DNA of 64,000 nucleotides from Rhodospirillaceae bacterium (GCA_002706405.1 PALN01000045.1:31110-95109), one strand, 5' to 3'; counted from the stretch's first letter, positions 18,468-27,292 are shown. Numbers and translations are program-made. The notes: generated from the letters alone by a model not told the origin.

Positions 18468-18785
18468 ATGCGTGTTCGCGACTTGGCGCCGGCGATGATG
18501 CTTGTCGGTGTCTGTATATTTTGGCTGGCCGTCGCCACTCTGCGCCCGCAAGCGGGTCAATCGCAGGTCGGCGTGGTCTTCCCGCCATCCCTCACCGGGA
18601 CCCAGGTTCTGGCGCGCATCGCCGATGCGGGCGGACGCCTGGTCCGCGAAGGGGCTTGGCCGTTCATTGCCGTCGTCGCCCTTGACCGCCCGGAAACCCT
18701 GGCCCGCCTGCGCGACCGAGGCGTCCTGTTCACCGTCAATCCGCTGGCCCTCGGCAGTTGTCTCACCCGACCGACCGCATACTGA
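18468..18785 (+). CDS. Hypothetical secreted or membrane-anchored protein (105 aa)
   Basis: N-terminal hydrophobic helix at about residues 8-24 ([20 protein letters not shown]), then a soluble part of about 80 residues with an alternating alpha/beta look ([37 protein letters not shown]). Not recognised. 23 nt before the chemoreceptor start, on the same strand, so it may be co-transcribed and could be an accessory sensor partner; that is only positional inference. Confidence 0.6.
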   Translation: MRVRDLAPAMMLVGVCIFWLAVATLRPQAGQSQVGVVFPPSLTGTQVLARIADAGGRLVREGAWPFIAVVALDRPETLARLRDRGVLFTVNPLALGSCLTRPTAY

Positions 18786-18808
18786 CGACCACTCAAAGGA
18801 ATCCAACC

Positions 18809-20266
18809 ATGGAAGCCCTTACCGAGCTCCGCATCAATTCAACCCGATTTTTCGTCCTGTTCGCCTGGGCGCATTTGCCGTTGGCGGGGTTGGCCTTCTG
18901 GTTGACCGGGGGCGACATCACCACCGGCGCAGGTATCATCGCCGCCGTCGCCCTGGCCTCGACCGTCTCCTGGCGGGTCAAACCGGACGCCGCCGCGACC
19001 CGTTTCCTGATCGCCGCCGGCGCCATGATCAACATCGGTGCGCTTCTGTACCTGTTCGCGGGTCATGCCTGGCAGATCGACGTGCATATGTACTTCTTCG
19101 CCGTGCTGGCGATGGTCGCCGCCTTCTGCTGCTGGCAGACGGTGTTGGTCGCCGCCGCAACGGTCGCCGTACACCATTTGGTCCTCAACTTCACCCTGCC
19201 CTATGCCATCTTCCCCGATGGCGCCGATTTCTTCCGGGTCGTTCTCCATGCCGTCATCGTCGTCATGGAAACCATCGTCCTGAGCTGGCTGACCTTCCGT
19301 CTGGTCGGCGGGTTCCGGCAGAGCGCCGAAGCGGTCGCCGCCGCCGAGGAAGCCAAATCCGAAATCGAACACCTGAGCCAGGAACGCGAACGCCTGGAGC
19401 GCGCCAATCAGGAAGATCAGCACAAGCTGTTGCTCGACATGGCGACCCGTTTCGAGCATCAGGTCGGCCCCATCGTGGCAAGCGTCAATGACCACGCCCG
19501 CAGCATGTCGGACGTGTCGAAGAACCTGTCGGGGCTGGCGGCGCAGGCGCTCGAACGGTCGGGCGACACGGCCGCGGCCGTCGAACAGGCCACCGGCAAC
19601 GTACAGACCGTTGCCAGCGCCACCGAGGAAATGACCGCCAGCATGGCCGAAGTTTCCAGCCAGGTCGGCCGCGCCCACGACGTGGCGCAGGAGGCCTCCC
19701 GCAAGGCGCGCGAAACGGATCAGACCATGGTTCGCCTGAAGGACGCCGCCGCCAAGATCGGCAACGTCATGGAAATGATCAACGACATCGCCGAACAGAC
19801 CAACCTGCTGGCGCTCAACGCGACGATCGAGGCCGCCCGCGCCGGCGAGGCGGGCAAGGGCTTTGCCGTGGTCGCGTCGGAGGTCAAGAACCTGGCCAAT
19901 CAGACCGCCAAGGCGACCCAGGAAATCGCCGGGGAAATCGCCACCATGCAGAACGTGTCGGAAGACGCGGCACGGGAAATTCAGGGCATTTCCGCGACCA
20001 TCGACGAAATCAATTCGGTCAGCGAAGCGATCGCCGCCGCCGTCGAGGAACAATCGGCCGCGACCCAGGAAATCGCGCGCTCCAGCCAGGACGCCGCCGT
20101 TCACACGGATAAGGTCAAGACCAACATCATCGCCGTGCGCAGCGCATCCGAAGAAACCGGCAGCGCCGCCGGCCAGGTTTCGACCGCCGCCGCCAACCTG
20201 TCAAACCAGGCCGACAACCTGAAACAGGCCATCGAGGGCATGCTGCAGGACCTGCGCGCCGCCTGA
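18809..20266 (+). CDS. Methyl-accepting chemotaxis protein with membrane-embedded N-terminus
   Basis: 485 aa from the ATG at 18809 ([10 protein letters not shown]). The first about 185 residues are six hydrophobic helices with very short loops, so there is no periplasmic ligand domain. A short coiled coil (about 190-225) leads to the signalling domain, whose tip [21 protein letters not shown] and flanking methylation helices are intact. It should signal to CheA/CheW. The input may be membrane state or redox, as in other multi-helix receptors; not determinable here. Confidence 0.9.
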   Translation: MEALTELRINSTRFFVLFAWAHLPLAGLAFWLTGGDITTGAGIIAAVALASTVSWRVKPDAAATRFLIAAGAMINIGALLYLFAGHAWQIDVHMYFFAVLAMVAAFCCWQTVLVAAATVAVHHLVLNFTLPYAIFPDGADFFRVVLHAVIVVMETIVLSWLTFRLVGGFRQSAEAVAAAEEAKSEIEHLSQERERLERANQEDQHKLLLDMATRFEHQVGPIVASVNDHARSMSDVSKNLSGLAAQALERSGDTAAAVEQATGNVQTVASATEEMTASMAEVSSQVGRAHDVAQEASRKARETDQTMVRLKDAAAKIGNVMEMINDIAEQTNLLALNATIEAARAGEAGKGFAVVASEVKNLANQTAKATQEIAGEIATMQNVSEDAAREIQGISATIDEINSVSEAIAAAVEEQSAATQEIARSSQDAAVHTDKVKTNIIAVRSASEETGSAAGQVSTAAANLSNQADNLKQAIEGMLQDLRAA

Positions 20267-20294
20267 TCCGCATTCTTGAGGAGCCGACGCAACC

Positions 20295-20323
20295 CCATCC
20301 GCCCCCCAAAAAGGGGCGGATGG
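20295..20323 (+). terminator. Strong GC stem-loop between chemoreceptor gene and tgt
   Basis: Perfect 11-bp stem (CCATCCGCCCC / GGGGCGGATGG) with a 7-nt loop CCAAAAA, 28 nt after the chemoreceptor stop. No T-run follows, so termination may be partial or Rho-assisted. It separates the chemoreceptor from tgt. Confidence 0.6.
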
Positions 20324-20363
20324 ACGCTTGCCTGTGGGCGCCGGTCCCATCATAGTCCGCGCC

Positions 20364-21503
20364 ATGAAAAAACAGATGCAATTTACCGTCAGCGCCACGG
20401 ATGGCCGGGCCCGCCGGGGCCGGCTGGACACCGCCCATGGCCCGCTGGAAACCCCGGCCTTCATGCCTGTCGGCACGGCCGCGACCGTGAAGGCCATGAC
20501 GCCCGAGGCCGTGGCCGAAACGGGCGCGCAATGCGTGCTGGGCAATACCTATCACCTGATGCTGCGCCCGGGATCGGAGCGCATCCGCCGGCTGGGCGGC
20601 CTCCATGAATTCATGAACTGGCCCGGGCCGATCCTGACCGATTCCGGCGGCTTCCAGGTGTGGTCGTTGAAGGACCTGCGTAAGCTGACGGAAAAGGGCG
20701 TCACCTTCCGATCCCACATTGACGGGGCGAAGCACGAACTGACGCCGGAAAGCGCCATGGCGATCCAGAACGATCTGGATGCGGACATCACCATGGTGCT
20801 CGACGAATGCACGCCCTTCGGCGTGGACGAGGCCGAAGCCCGCGTCTCCATGGAGCTCTCCATGCGCTGGGCCCAGCGCTGCCGCGATGCCTTCGAACAG
20901 CGCCCCGGCTACGGCCTGTTCGGCATCGTCCAGGGCGGCGTCTATCCCAACCTGCGCGCGGAATCGGCCAAGGCGCTGGTCGACATCGGGTTTGACGGCT
21001 ATGCCATCGGCGGTCTGGCCGTGGGCGAAGGCCAGGACCTGATGTTCCAGACCCTCGACGTCACCACCCCGCACCTGCCGGAAGACAAGCCCCGCTACCT
21101 CATGGGGGTAGGCAAGCCGTCGGATCTGGTGGGAGCGGTGGAACGCGGCGTCGACATGTTCGACTGCGTGCTGCCGACGCGGTCCGGGCGCACCGACCAG
21201 GCCTTCACCCGGCGCGGCCAGCTGAACATCCGCAACGCCCGCCACAAGGACGACCCCCGGCCCCTCGATGCGGATTGTTCCTGCTACGCCTGCACCAACT
21301 ATTCCCGGGCCTATCTCCACCATCTGGCGCAGTCCAAGGAAATCCTGGGGCTGACGCTGCTGACTTGGCATAATCTGCACTACTATCAGGAACTGATGGC
21401 GGGCATGCGCCACGCGATCGAAAGCGGGACCTTCGCCGATTTCAAGGCCGCGTTCGAGGCGCAGCAGGCGGCGGGCGACATTCCAGCGATTGAGGGCGAC
21501 TAG
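20364..21503 (+). CDS. tgt: tRNA-guanine transglycosylase
   Basis: 379 aa from the ATG at 20364 (MKKQMQFTV). Diagnostic segments: [26 protein letters not shown] (general acid/base Asp), [22 protein letters not shown] (nucleophile Asp) and the zinc site [16 protein letters not shown]. Exchanges guanine-34 for preQ1 in GUN tRNAs. queF follows 2 nt after the stop, so the two are co-translated. Confidence 0.97.
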   Translation: MKKQMQFTVSATDGRARRGRLDTAHGPLETPAFMPVGTAATVKAMTPEAVAETGAQCVLGNTYHLMLRPGSERIRRLGGLHEFMNWPGPILTDSGGFQVWSLKDLRKLTEKGVTFRSHIDGAKHELTPESAMAIQNDLDADITMVLDECTPFGVDEAEARVSMELSMRWAQRCRDAFEQRPGYGLFGIVQGGVYPNLRAESAKALVDIGFDGYAIGGLAVGEGQDLMFQTLDVTTPHLPEDKPRYLMGVGKPSDLVGAVERGVDMFDCVLPTRSGRTDQAFTRRGQLNIRNARHKDDPRPLDADCSCYACTNYSRAYLHHLAQSKEILGLTLLTWHNLHYYQELMAGMRHAIESGTFADFKAAFEAQQAAGDIPAIEGD

Positions 21504-21505
21504 CC

Positions 21506-21970
21506 ATGGCGAAGACGACGGAAAAGACACTGACCCAACTGGGCGCGGCCTCGGCGATCCCGGACAGCCCCGAGACGGCGATCCTGGAATGCGCCGCCAA
21601 TCCGCACCCCAAGACACCCTATCTGATTCGCTTCACCTGCCCGGAATTCACGTCGCTCTGCCCCGTCACCGGCCAGCCCGATTTCGCGCATCTGGTGATC
21701 GACTATGTGCCGGGGCGGAAGATCGTCGAAAGCAAGTCGCTGAAGCTCTACCTCGCCAGCTTCCGCAATCACGCCGGCTTTCATGAAAAATGCACCCTGG
21801 ATATTGCCGCCAAGATCAAGAAGGCGGCAGCGCCCAAATGGCTGCGCATCGGCGGCTACTGGTATCCGCGCGGCGGCATCCCCATCGACGTGTTTCATCA
21901 GACGGGTGAGCCGCCCAAGGGGCTATGGATTCCGGATCAGGGTGTGGCGTCCTACAAGGGGCGCGGCTGA
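21506..21970 (+). CDS. queF: NADPH-dependent preQ0 reductase QueF (short, type I)
   Basis: 154 aa, the unimodular QueF size. The thioimide-forming Cys is in [13 protein letters not shown], and the family motif [15 protein letters not shown] with HEKC is intact. Converts preQ0 to preQ1, the substrate of Tgt encoded 2 nt upstream. Converges on the 92-aa minus-strand gene with a 10-nt gap. Confidence 0.96.
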   Translation: MAKTTEKTLTQLGAASAIPDSPETAILECAANPHPKTPYLIRFTCPEFTSLCPVTGQPDFAHLVIDYVPGRKIVESKSLKLYLASFRNHAGFHEKCTLDIAAKIKKAAAPKWLRIGGYWYPRGGIPIDVFHQTGEPPKGLWIPDQGVASYKGRG

Positions 21971-21980
21971 AGCCCCGCGG

Positions 21981-22259
21981 TCAGCCCGCCGCCGCGTCGT
22001 CCTGTTTGACCGGGGTCGGCCAGGCCATGGGGACCTCGACCGCGTGGCCGAAGTAGCCGATCAGGTCGATGAAGCTTTTGACCACGGACAGGTTGGGGAT
22101 CGACGACAGGATCGGACCACCCGCGCCCTCGGCAACGGGGGTCAGGACGTCGCCGGGCTGGCTGTCCTGATATTCCTGCATCGCGCGGTCGAAATTCCGC
22201 TCGTCGGTGATGATAAAGAAATCCGGGTCCTTTTTGGACTGCAGGATCAGGAATTCCAT
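21981..22259 (-). CDS. Hypothetical protein between queF and the queD genes (92 aa)
   Basis: Starts at ATG 22259 (MEFLILQSKKD) after a GGAGAC ribosome site; the longer open frame upstream is low complexity. The first half looks like a small alpha/beta unit (FLILQSKKDPDFFIITDERNFDRAMQEY), then a Gly/Pro-rich middle and a short C-terminal helix (SVVKSFIDLIGYFGHAVE). Not recognised. It lies 162 nt downstream of the queD pair on the same strand. Confidence 0.6.
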   Translation of the reverse strand: MEFLILQSKKDPDFFIITDERNFDRAMQEYQDSQPGDVLTPVAEGAGGPILSSIPNLSVVKSFIDLIGYFGHAVEVPMAWPTPVKQDDAAAG

Positions 22260-22421
22260 GGGACGTCTCCTCGTTGCCGCATCGGCCCGCAGACGCACAT
22301 TTGGGGGAGCCCCCGACATGTTGCGCGAATGCAAGACCGTCGGCCAAGATTTTGTAATAACAACAAGAATCGGGCAAGGAAAAGCCGCCTGGCAGGCGCC
22401 GGCGGATGGGGATAACCGGGC

Positions 22422-22799
22422 TCAGGCGCCCCGGTAGACGCAGCCGGTGGTGGCATTTTCGCGAATTTCGATTTCGCTAAGCCCTTGAAGATGAGTCGCA
22501 ATTCGATCCCAAAGCCACACCGCGATGTTTTCCGTGGTGGGATTTTCCAGGCCCGGAACCTCGTTCAGATAATGATGGTCGATTTCCGCCAGAACGGGTT
22601 CGACGCGGGCCGCGACCTCGGCAAAATCGATGACCCAGCCTTCCGATTCGCGGACCGGGCCGGTCACGGCGACGCGCAACAGGAAGGTATTGCCGTGCAG
22701 GCGCGAGCAGATATGGCTGTCCGGCAGGCGCGGCAGGCGGCGCGCACTTTCAAAGGAAAAGCCATGGTAGACGGTCATCGTACCGGGGGCGGTGCTCAT
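22422..22799 (-). CDS. QueD-like 6-carboxytetrahydropterin synthase paralogue 1 (two zinc ligands replaced)
   Basis: 125 aa from the ATG at 22799. Strong QueD/PTPS similarity (GWVIDFAEV, DHHYLNEVPGLENPTTENIA, IRENATTGC). Compared with E. coli QueD as I recall it, the catalytic Cys27 is kept (Cys31), as are Asp70/His71 (Asp74/His75) and Glu110 (Glu114). But zinc ligand His16 is Arg20 and His33 is Asn37; only His31 (His35) remains. A normal zinc site is therefore unlikely in this chain alone. Its start overlaps the stop of paralogue 2 (22796-22799), implying coupled expression. May work as a complex with paralogue 2, or be non-canonical. Confidence 0.85.
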   Translation of the reverse strand: MSTAPGTMTVYHGFSFESARRLPRLPDSHICSRLHGNTFLLRVAVTGPVRESEGWVIDFAEVAARVEPVLAEIDHHYLNEVPGLENPTTENIAVWLWDRIATHLQGLSEIEIRENATTGCVYRGA

Positions 22800-23158
22800 G
22801 CCGGTGATCCTTCCGTGATGCAGCCCACGGCCGGGTTTTCCCACAATTCGACCGCGACCCGCCCCGGCAGGCGATCGCCCAGGCGGTCCCGCAGATAAGC
22901 GCAAAGGCGTTCCGTCGAGGGGTTCTCCAAGCCGGGCAGTTCGTTCAGATATTGGTGATCTATGTCGGCCAGGACGGCATCGATCTCCCGCTTCAGGTCC
23001 GCCGGATCGATCACCCAGCCCAGGGCCGCGTCGGGTTCCGCGCTCAGCCGCAGGGTGCCGTTGAAGGTATGACCGTGCAGGGCCGCCGCCGGATGGTCGG
23101 CGCCGACGCCGGTCAGGCGCTGGGCCGCCACGAAAGTGAAATCCATGAACCGTTCCAT
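22796..23158 (-). CDS. QueD-like 6-carboxytetrahydropterin synthase paralogue 2 (catalytic Cys lost)
   Basis: 120 aa. QueD/PTPS fold with GWVIDPADL, DHQYLNELPGLENPSTE and LWENPAVGC. The zinc pair HGH (His28, His30) is kept, but the third zinc ligand His16 is Gln13 and the catalytic Cys27 is Ala24; Asp67/His68 and Glu107 are kept. So it has lost a different set of residues from paralogue 1, which follows with a 4-nt overlap. The family builds active sites at subunit interfaces of a hexamer, so a mixed oligomer is conceivable. No other queD is visible in the window. Confidence 0.85.
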   Translation of the reverse strand: MERFMDFTFVAAQRLTGVGADHPAAALHGHTFNGTLRLSAEPDAALGWVIDPADLKREIDAVLADIDHQYLNELPGLENPSTERLCAYLRDRLGDRLPGRVAVELWENPAVGCITEGSPA

Positions 23159-23254
23159 GGCCGGTTTCCTAGAGCATTCTTGGGGGTGAGGAAAGCCCCG
23201 AACCGGGGGCCGGCCGTGCCCCGGTTGCGCCGCCGCCGAATTACCCCCAGATAA

Positions 23255-23268
23255 TTGACCTAACTCAA
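23255..23268 (+). promoter_or_regulatory. FNR/FixK-type box before the DksA-like gene
   Basis: TTGACCTAACTCAA fits TTGA-N6-TCAA of the FNR/FixK family. A TATGCT hexamer at 23294-23299 would place the start point near 23306, so the box would centre near -44, close to the class II activator position. It lies 80 nt before the DksA-like ATG. Confidence 0.5.
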
Positions 23269-23348
23269 GGCGGTCATGGCCGAACTTTTCGACTATGCTG
23301 GTGCGAACATCAGTCGCCGCCGATCAACCGCGTCCAAATCGAAAGGGA

Positions 23349-23672
23349 ATGTCCATGAGCCTAGGGGAAAAGATGAAGCCGGTCCTGGAAAAGCGCCTTG
23401 CGGTCCTGAAGGAAGAGATCGAGGACATCGACCAGACGCTGCGCGAACCGGACAGCCAGGACTTCGAGGAGCGCGCCACGGAAAACGAAGGCGACGAGGT
23501 GCTCGAAGATCTGGGCAATGCGGCGCTGACGGAAATCGCGCAGATTCAATCCGCCTTGGCGCGGATCGCCGACGGCAGCTACGGCGACTGCGTGACCTGC
23601 GGCGCCACCATTTCCCCGGCGCGGCTTGAAGCCGTGCCCCATGCGGCGCAATGCATCAAATGCGCGTCCTGA
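23349..23672 (+). CDS. DksA/TraR family zinc-finger protein
   Basis: 107 aa from ATG 23349 (a second ATG at 23355 also works). N-terminal coiled coil (KMKPVLEKRLAVLKEEIEDID), an EGDEVLEDLGNAALTEI helix and a C-terminal C4 finger CVTCG...CIKC (about residues 80-103). The family inserts into the RNA polymerase secondary channel, often with ppGpp. The coiled-coil tip lacks an obvious DxxDxA, so DksA-like activity is uncertain. Has its own candidate FNR-type promoter. Confidence 0.88.
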   Translation: MSMSLGEKMKPVLEKRLAVLKEEIEDIDQTLREPDSQDFEERATENEGDEVLEDLGNAALTEIAQIQSALARIADGSYGDCVTCGATISPARLEAVPHAAQCIKCAS

Positions 23673-23702
23673 CGTTTTCCATTTAATTCCCGCCGGAAGA
23701 AA

Positions 23703-23726
23703 ACCGCCCGCCCGAGGGCGGGCGGT
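23703..23726 (-). terminator. Rho-independent terminator for the molybdenum hydroxylase operon
   Basis: Inverted repeat ACCGCCCGCCC / GGGCGGGCGGT with a minimal loop, between the dksA-like stop (23672) and the hydroxylase stop (23735). Read on the minus strand it is followed by TTTTCTT, a proper T-run, so it serves the hydroxylase genes; it may also stop plus-strand transcripts. Confidence 0.8.
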
Positions 23727-23734
23727 CTCCGGTC

Positions 23735-25945
23735 CTACGACTGCATGCCTCGGGTAAGCGGCAGGGTCGTAATCCATTTTCCGGTTGCACGGGCGACGGC
23801 GCTGGCTACGGCCGGGCCGATGGACGGCACGCCGGGTTCGCCCACGCCGGTGGGCGGGGCGTCCGACGCAACGATGTGAACTTCCATGTCGGGCATGGCC
23901 GAAAGGCGCAACGGCGTATAGCTGTCGTAGTTGCCCTGCTCCACCATGCCGTCGGCGCCCAGGGTCAGTTCTTCGGCCAGGATGGCACCCAGGCCGAATC
24001 CGGTGCCGCCTTCGATCTGCGCCTTGACCACGTTCGGGTTGACGACGGTGCCGCAATCGACCGCAGCGACGACTCGGTGCACCTTGACCTCACCGCCCGA
24101 AACCGACACTTCGGCGACATGGGCCACGAAGGTGTGGAAGCTTTCGTGCACGGCCAATCCCAGGAACCGGCCCTTGGCAAGGGGCTTGCCCCATCCGGCC
24201 TTCTCCGCCGCCAGTTTGAGCACCGCCGCATGGCGCGGGTGATGTTCAAGCAAGGCCAGACGGAACGCCAGCGGATCGGCCCCCGCCGACGCCGCGACCT
24301 GATCGAGGAAAACCTCGGTCGCATAGGCGGTATGGGTGGAGCCGACGGCCCGCCACCACAAGGGCGGCACGCCGACCTCCGTGGACGTCAGGCCGACATG
24401 CAGGTTGGGCACGGCATAGGGCAGGTTGGACGCCCCTTCGACCGAGGTCTGGTCGATACCGTTTTGAATCAGGCCCTGGAAGGGCGTGCCGGCAACGATT
24501 GATTGGCCGACGATATGATGATCCCAGGCAACCAGCTTTCCGGCGGCATCGAAGCCCGCCTTCAAACGATGGACATAGGCCGGGCGATACCGCCCGCCCC
24601 GCATGTCGTTCTCGCGGGTCCATTGCACCTTGACCGGGGCCTTGTAACCGATGGCCTTGGCGACCATCACCGCTTCGGCCACGATGTCGCCGTCGGGGGT
24701 ACCCCGGCGGCCAAAGCCGCCGCCGGTCTTCATGATATGCAGGGCGACCTGTTCCGGCTTGATCCCAGCGATGCCGGCGGCGATGGCCTGATACAGGCCG
24801 GGCAGTTGGTGCCCCGCCCAAAGTTCCAGGGTGCCGTCGCCGTTCATGCGGGCTACCGCGTTAAGTGGCTCCATCGCCGCATGGGCGAGATAGGGAAAGC
24901 GGAAGATCGCCTCCACCGTCTTGGCGGCGCCCGCCATCGCCTTGGCCGCATCGCCGTCATTGCGGGCCGTGGCTTGCGGCTTGTCCGCGGCGCGCTTTTC
25001 ATACTCGGCCAGGATCGCCGCCGAGCCCCGGGTTTCGGCCTTGGTCTCGTCCCAGGTCACGCGCACCGCGTCGCGGGCGGCCAACGCCGCCCACATATGT
25101 TCGCCGACCACGGCGACACCGCGCGGCGTCGCCACCACGTCGACCACGCCCTTCATGGCCTTTGCCTTGGATCCGTCGAAAGATTTCACCGTGCCGCCAA
25201 AGCGGGGCGGATGGATCATCACGGCGGTCAACATGCCGGGCAGTTTCACGTCGATGGTGAAGGGATGAGTGCCGTCGGTCTTGGCCTTGCTGTCGTATCG
25301 GCGCAGCTTGGCATTACCGATCTGGGTCCAGTCCTTGGGATCCTTCAAGGGGACATCCTTTGGAACCGGCAGAAGAGCGGCCTTGGCCGCCATCCCGCCG
25401 AACCCGGCAGACTTGCCCGATGGATGCATCAGACGGCCGTCCGTGACCGAAATCTCAGCGGCGGGCACGCCCCAGTCCTTGGCGGCGGCGGCGGCCAGCA
25501 TCATCCGCGCGGCGGCGCCGGCCTTGCGGTAGCGGTCGAACGACGTGGTTATGGAGGACGAGCCCCCCGTGCCCTGTACGGCCCCGCCCCAGACGATATT
25601 GCCGTAAAGCTTCAGGTCGCCTGTCGCCCCTTCAACGGCGATCTGGTCCCAGGAAGCACCCAATTCCTCGTTCACCAGGGTGGCGAGCCCGTGATAGGAA
25701 CCCTGGCCCATGTCGAATTGCGACGACAGGATAGTGACCTTTCCGTCTGCGCCGATCTTCAAATAAGCGTCGAAGGGAACGGGCTGAGCCGGGGCGGCGG
25801 CGGCACCGCCGGCCGCCCGAGCGGGGCCGGCGCCGAAGCCGATGACGAAGGCGCCCGCGGCGGCGGCAGAGGCGACCAAAAAGGCTCGACGGCTGGTTTT
25901 CACCGAGGCCGCCGGGGCGAGATGGTCAATGATCTTTGGCAGCAT
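23735..25945 (-). CDS. Xanthine dehydrogenase family molybdopterin subunit (IorB/aldehyde dehydrogenase type)
   Basis: 736 aa. N-terminal twin-arginine signal (SRRAFLVASAAAAGAF, residues about 18-33), so exported folded to the periplasm. Molybdenum cofactor motifs include QFDMGQGSYHGL, GGGFGRRG and the C-terminal GVGEPGVPSIGPA with the likely catalytic Glu. This large-subunit type pairs with a (2Fe-2S) protein alone, as in isoquinoline oxidoreductase and related periplasmic aldehyde dehydrogenases; the partner gene is 3 nt upstream. No FAD subunit is present. Substrate unknown. Confidence 0.9.
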   Translation of the reverse strand: MLPKIIDHLAPAASVKTSRRAFLVASAAAAGAFVIGFGAGPARAAGGAAAAPAQPVPFDAYLKIGADGKVTILSSQFDMGQGSYHGLATLVNEELGASWDQIAVEGATGDLKLYGNIVWGGAVQGTGGSSSITTSFDRYRKAGAAARMMLAAAAAKDWGVPAAEISVTDGRLMHPSGKSAGFGGMAAKAALLPVPKDVPLKDPKDWTQIGNAKLRRYDSKAKTDGTHPFTIDVKLPGMLTAVMIHPPRFGGTVKSFDGSKAKAMKGVVDVVATPRGVAVVGEHMWAALAARDAVRVTWDETKAETRGSAAILAEYEKRAADKPQATARNDGDAAKAMAGAAKTVEAIFRFPYLAHAAMEPLNAVARMNGDGTLELWAGHQLPGLYQAIAAGIAGIKPEQVALHIMKTGGGFGRRGTPDGDIVAEAVMVAKAIGYKAPVKVQWTRENDMRGGRYRPAYVHRLKAGFDAAGKLVAWDHHIVGQSIVAGTPFQGLIQNGIDQTSVEGASNLPYAVPNLHVGLTSTEVGVPPLWWRAVGSTHTAYATEVFLDQVAASAGADPLAFRLALLEHHPRHAAVLKLAAEKAGWGKPLAKGRFLGLAVHESFHTFVAHVAEVSVSGGEVKVHRVVAAVDCGTVVNPNVVKAQIEGGTGFGLGAILAEELTLGADGMVEQGNYDSYTPLRLSAMPDMEVHIVASDAPPTGVGEPGVPSIGPAVASAVARATGKWITTLPLTRGMQS

Positions 25946-25948
25946 GAT

Positions 25949-26407
25949 TTATGCCTCCAGCCGGCGGGCGGCTTCGTGGATGCCGGCCCGGATGCGGTGA
26001 TAGGTAGCGCAGCGACAGAGATTGCCGTCCAGGGCAGCGTCGATGTCGTCGTCCGTGGGCTTGGGCGTTTCCGCCAGGAGGGCCACGGCGGCCATGACTT
26101 GGCCCGACTGGCAGTAACCGCATTGCGGCACGTCCATGTCCGTCCAGACCTGGCGGATCGTTTCGGCGACCTTGCCTTGGGCGCCTTCGATGGTGGTGAC
26201 CTTCACCCCCTTAAGATCGCCCACGAAGGTCTGGCACGACCGGGCAGGCTGGCCGTCCAGGTGCACGGTGCACGCACCGCACAGCGCCTGGCCGCATCCG
26301 AACTTGGTGCCGGTCAGACCGACAAGATCACGGATCGCCCAAAGCAACGGCATGTCATCCGGTGCATCGACCTGATGGTCGACGCCGTTGATATTCAGTT
26401 TCGGCAT
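25949..26407 (-). CDS. (2Fe-2S)-binding subunit of molybdenum hydroxylase
   Basis: 152 aa from the ATG at 26407 (MPKLNING). Two clusters are visible: plant-type ferredoxin FGCGQALCGACTVHLDG...SCQTF (about residues 37-63) and the all-helical second cluster CGYCQSGQV with CRCATYHRI (about 98-137). No signal of its own; it probably rides the twin-arginine signal of the large subunit, which starts 3 nt downstream. Delivers electrons from the Mo site, typically to a cytochrome. Confidence 0.92.
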   Translation of the reverse strand: MPKLNINGVDHQVDAPDDMPLLWAIRDLVGLTGTKFGCGQALCGACTVHLDGQPARSCQTFVGDLKGVKVTTIEGAQGKVAETIRQVWTDMDVPQCGYCQSGQVMAAVALLAETPKPTDDDIDAALDGNLCRCATYHRIRAGIHEAARRLEA

Positions 26408-26486
26408 TTTTTTTACTTCCCCATTCGGATTGGCGCCATTTCGGTTCGGCGCCCCCGATGACGCCGGGGCGGTCATCCGCCCTCAA

Positions 26487-26502
26487 CAGAATGGCTATTC
26501 TG
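26487..26502. promoter_or_regulatory. Inverted repeat CAGAAT-N4-ATTCTG between queE and the hydroxylase operon
   Basis: Six-base arms with a 4-nt spacer, 80 nt upstream of the (2Fe-2S) subunit start and 67 nt past the queE stop. Position fits an operator of the hydroxylase operon or a weak queE terminator. A second weak hairpin (GCGAT / ATCGC) sits at 26550-26567 right after queE. Confidence 0.35.
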
Positions 26503-26568
26503 GTACGGGCCGGAAATGGTGCCTTCATGCCCGCTATTCAAGTGACGGAGCGATGAAATTTTATCGCC

Positions 26569-27198
26569 TCAGGGAATTCCCAGAAGTTTATGGGTCTGCA
26601 GCGACAGGCGCCATTTGGGGTGGGCGAGGCAGTAATCCACGGCCGCCTGGGTATTCGCATCCCGCTCCGGGCCGTCCATGGGCTGCAGCAGGAAATTATC
26701 GAACGCCCAATCCGCGAAGGCTTCCGGCGCGGCACCGGCCTGGGGGAACACCAGCTTCAGCTCGTTTCCCCGGCGCTGCACGACCTCGGTCCCGGCCTTG
26801 GGACTGACGCAGATCCAGTCGAGGCCGTCGGGGGCGCTGAGGGTACCGTTGGTTTCCACGGCGACGCGGAAGTCCGCGTCGTGCAGGGCCGCGATCAGGG
26901 TCCCATCGACCTGCAACAGAGGCTCGCCGCCCGTGCAGACGACCAGCGGATCCCCGCCGCCGGGCCAGGCCGCCGCCACCGCCGCCGCCAAGCTGTCCGC
27001 ATCCTTGAACGCGCCCCCGCCAGGGCCGTCCGTGCCGACGAAATCCGTGTCGCAGAACCGGCATTGCGCCGTCGCGCGGTCCTGTTCCCGCCCGGACCAC
27101 AGATTGCAGCCGGCGAAGCGCAGGAACACGGCCGGGCGGCCGGTCTGCGCCCCTTCGCCCTGCAGCGTGAAATAGATTTCCTTGACGCTATAGGTCAT
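26569..27198 (-). CDS. queE: 7-carboxy-7-deazaguanine synthase QueE
   Basis: 209 aa radical-SAM enzyme. The cluster motif is C-x14-C-x2-C (Cys31, Cys46, Cys49; FAGCNLWSGRE...CRFCDTDF) instead of the usual C-x3-C-x2-C; this insert type is known for some QueE proteins, for example from Burkholderia. Also GEGAQTGRPAVFLRF, CTGGEPLLQ and VETNGT. Converts 6-carboxytetrahydropterin to CDG, the step after QueD and before QueC. Confidence 0.93.
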   Translation of the reverse strand: MTYSVKEIYFTLQGEGAQTGRPAVFLRFAGCNLWSGREQDRATAQCRFCDTDFVGTDGPGGGAFKDADSLAAAVAAAWPGGGDPLVVCTGGEPLLQVDGTLIAALHDADFRVAVETNGTLSAPDGLDWICVSPKAGTEVVQRRGNELKLVFPQAGAAPEAFADWAFDNFLLQPMDGPERDANTQAAVDYCLAHPKWRLSLQTHKLLGIP

Positions 27199-27276
27199 CG
27201 CCGGTCCCGATTCATGCGCCCGCCATCGTGGCGGGCCGCGTTCCTATACGCCCCTCGGCGCGAAAATTCCAAGTTT

Positions 27277-27292
27277 TGTGACCCTGGTCACG
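27277..27292 (+). promoter_or_regulatory. CRP-type site TGTGA-N6-TCACG
   Basis: TGTGACCCTGGTCACG matches TGTGA-N6-TCACA with one change. A GATAAT hexamer at 27313-27318 predicts a start near 27325, so the site centres at about -41, exactly the class II activator position. It controls the 38-codon gene at 27361; it is also about 80 nt upstream of queE on the other strand. Confidence 0.6.

Noticed and set aside
20295..21970. preQ1 riboswitch before tgt-queF
   Set aside because: The hairpin upstream is a simple perfect stem without the preQ1 aptamer's A-rich tail pairing; it looks like a terminator.
24503..26461. 652-codon plus-strand open frame
   Set aside because: Shadow of the molybdenum hydroxylase genes; no family motifs, composition typical of antisense reading.
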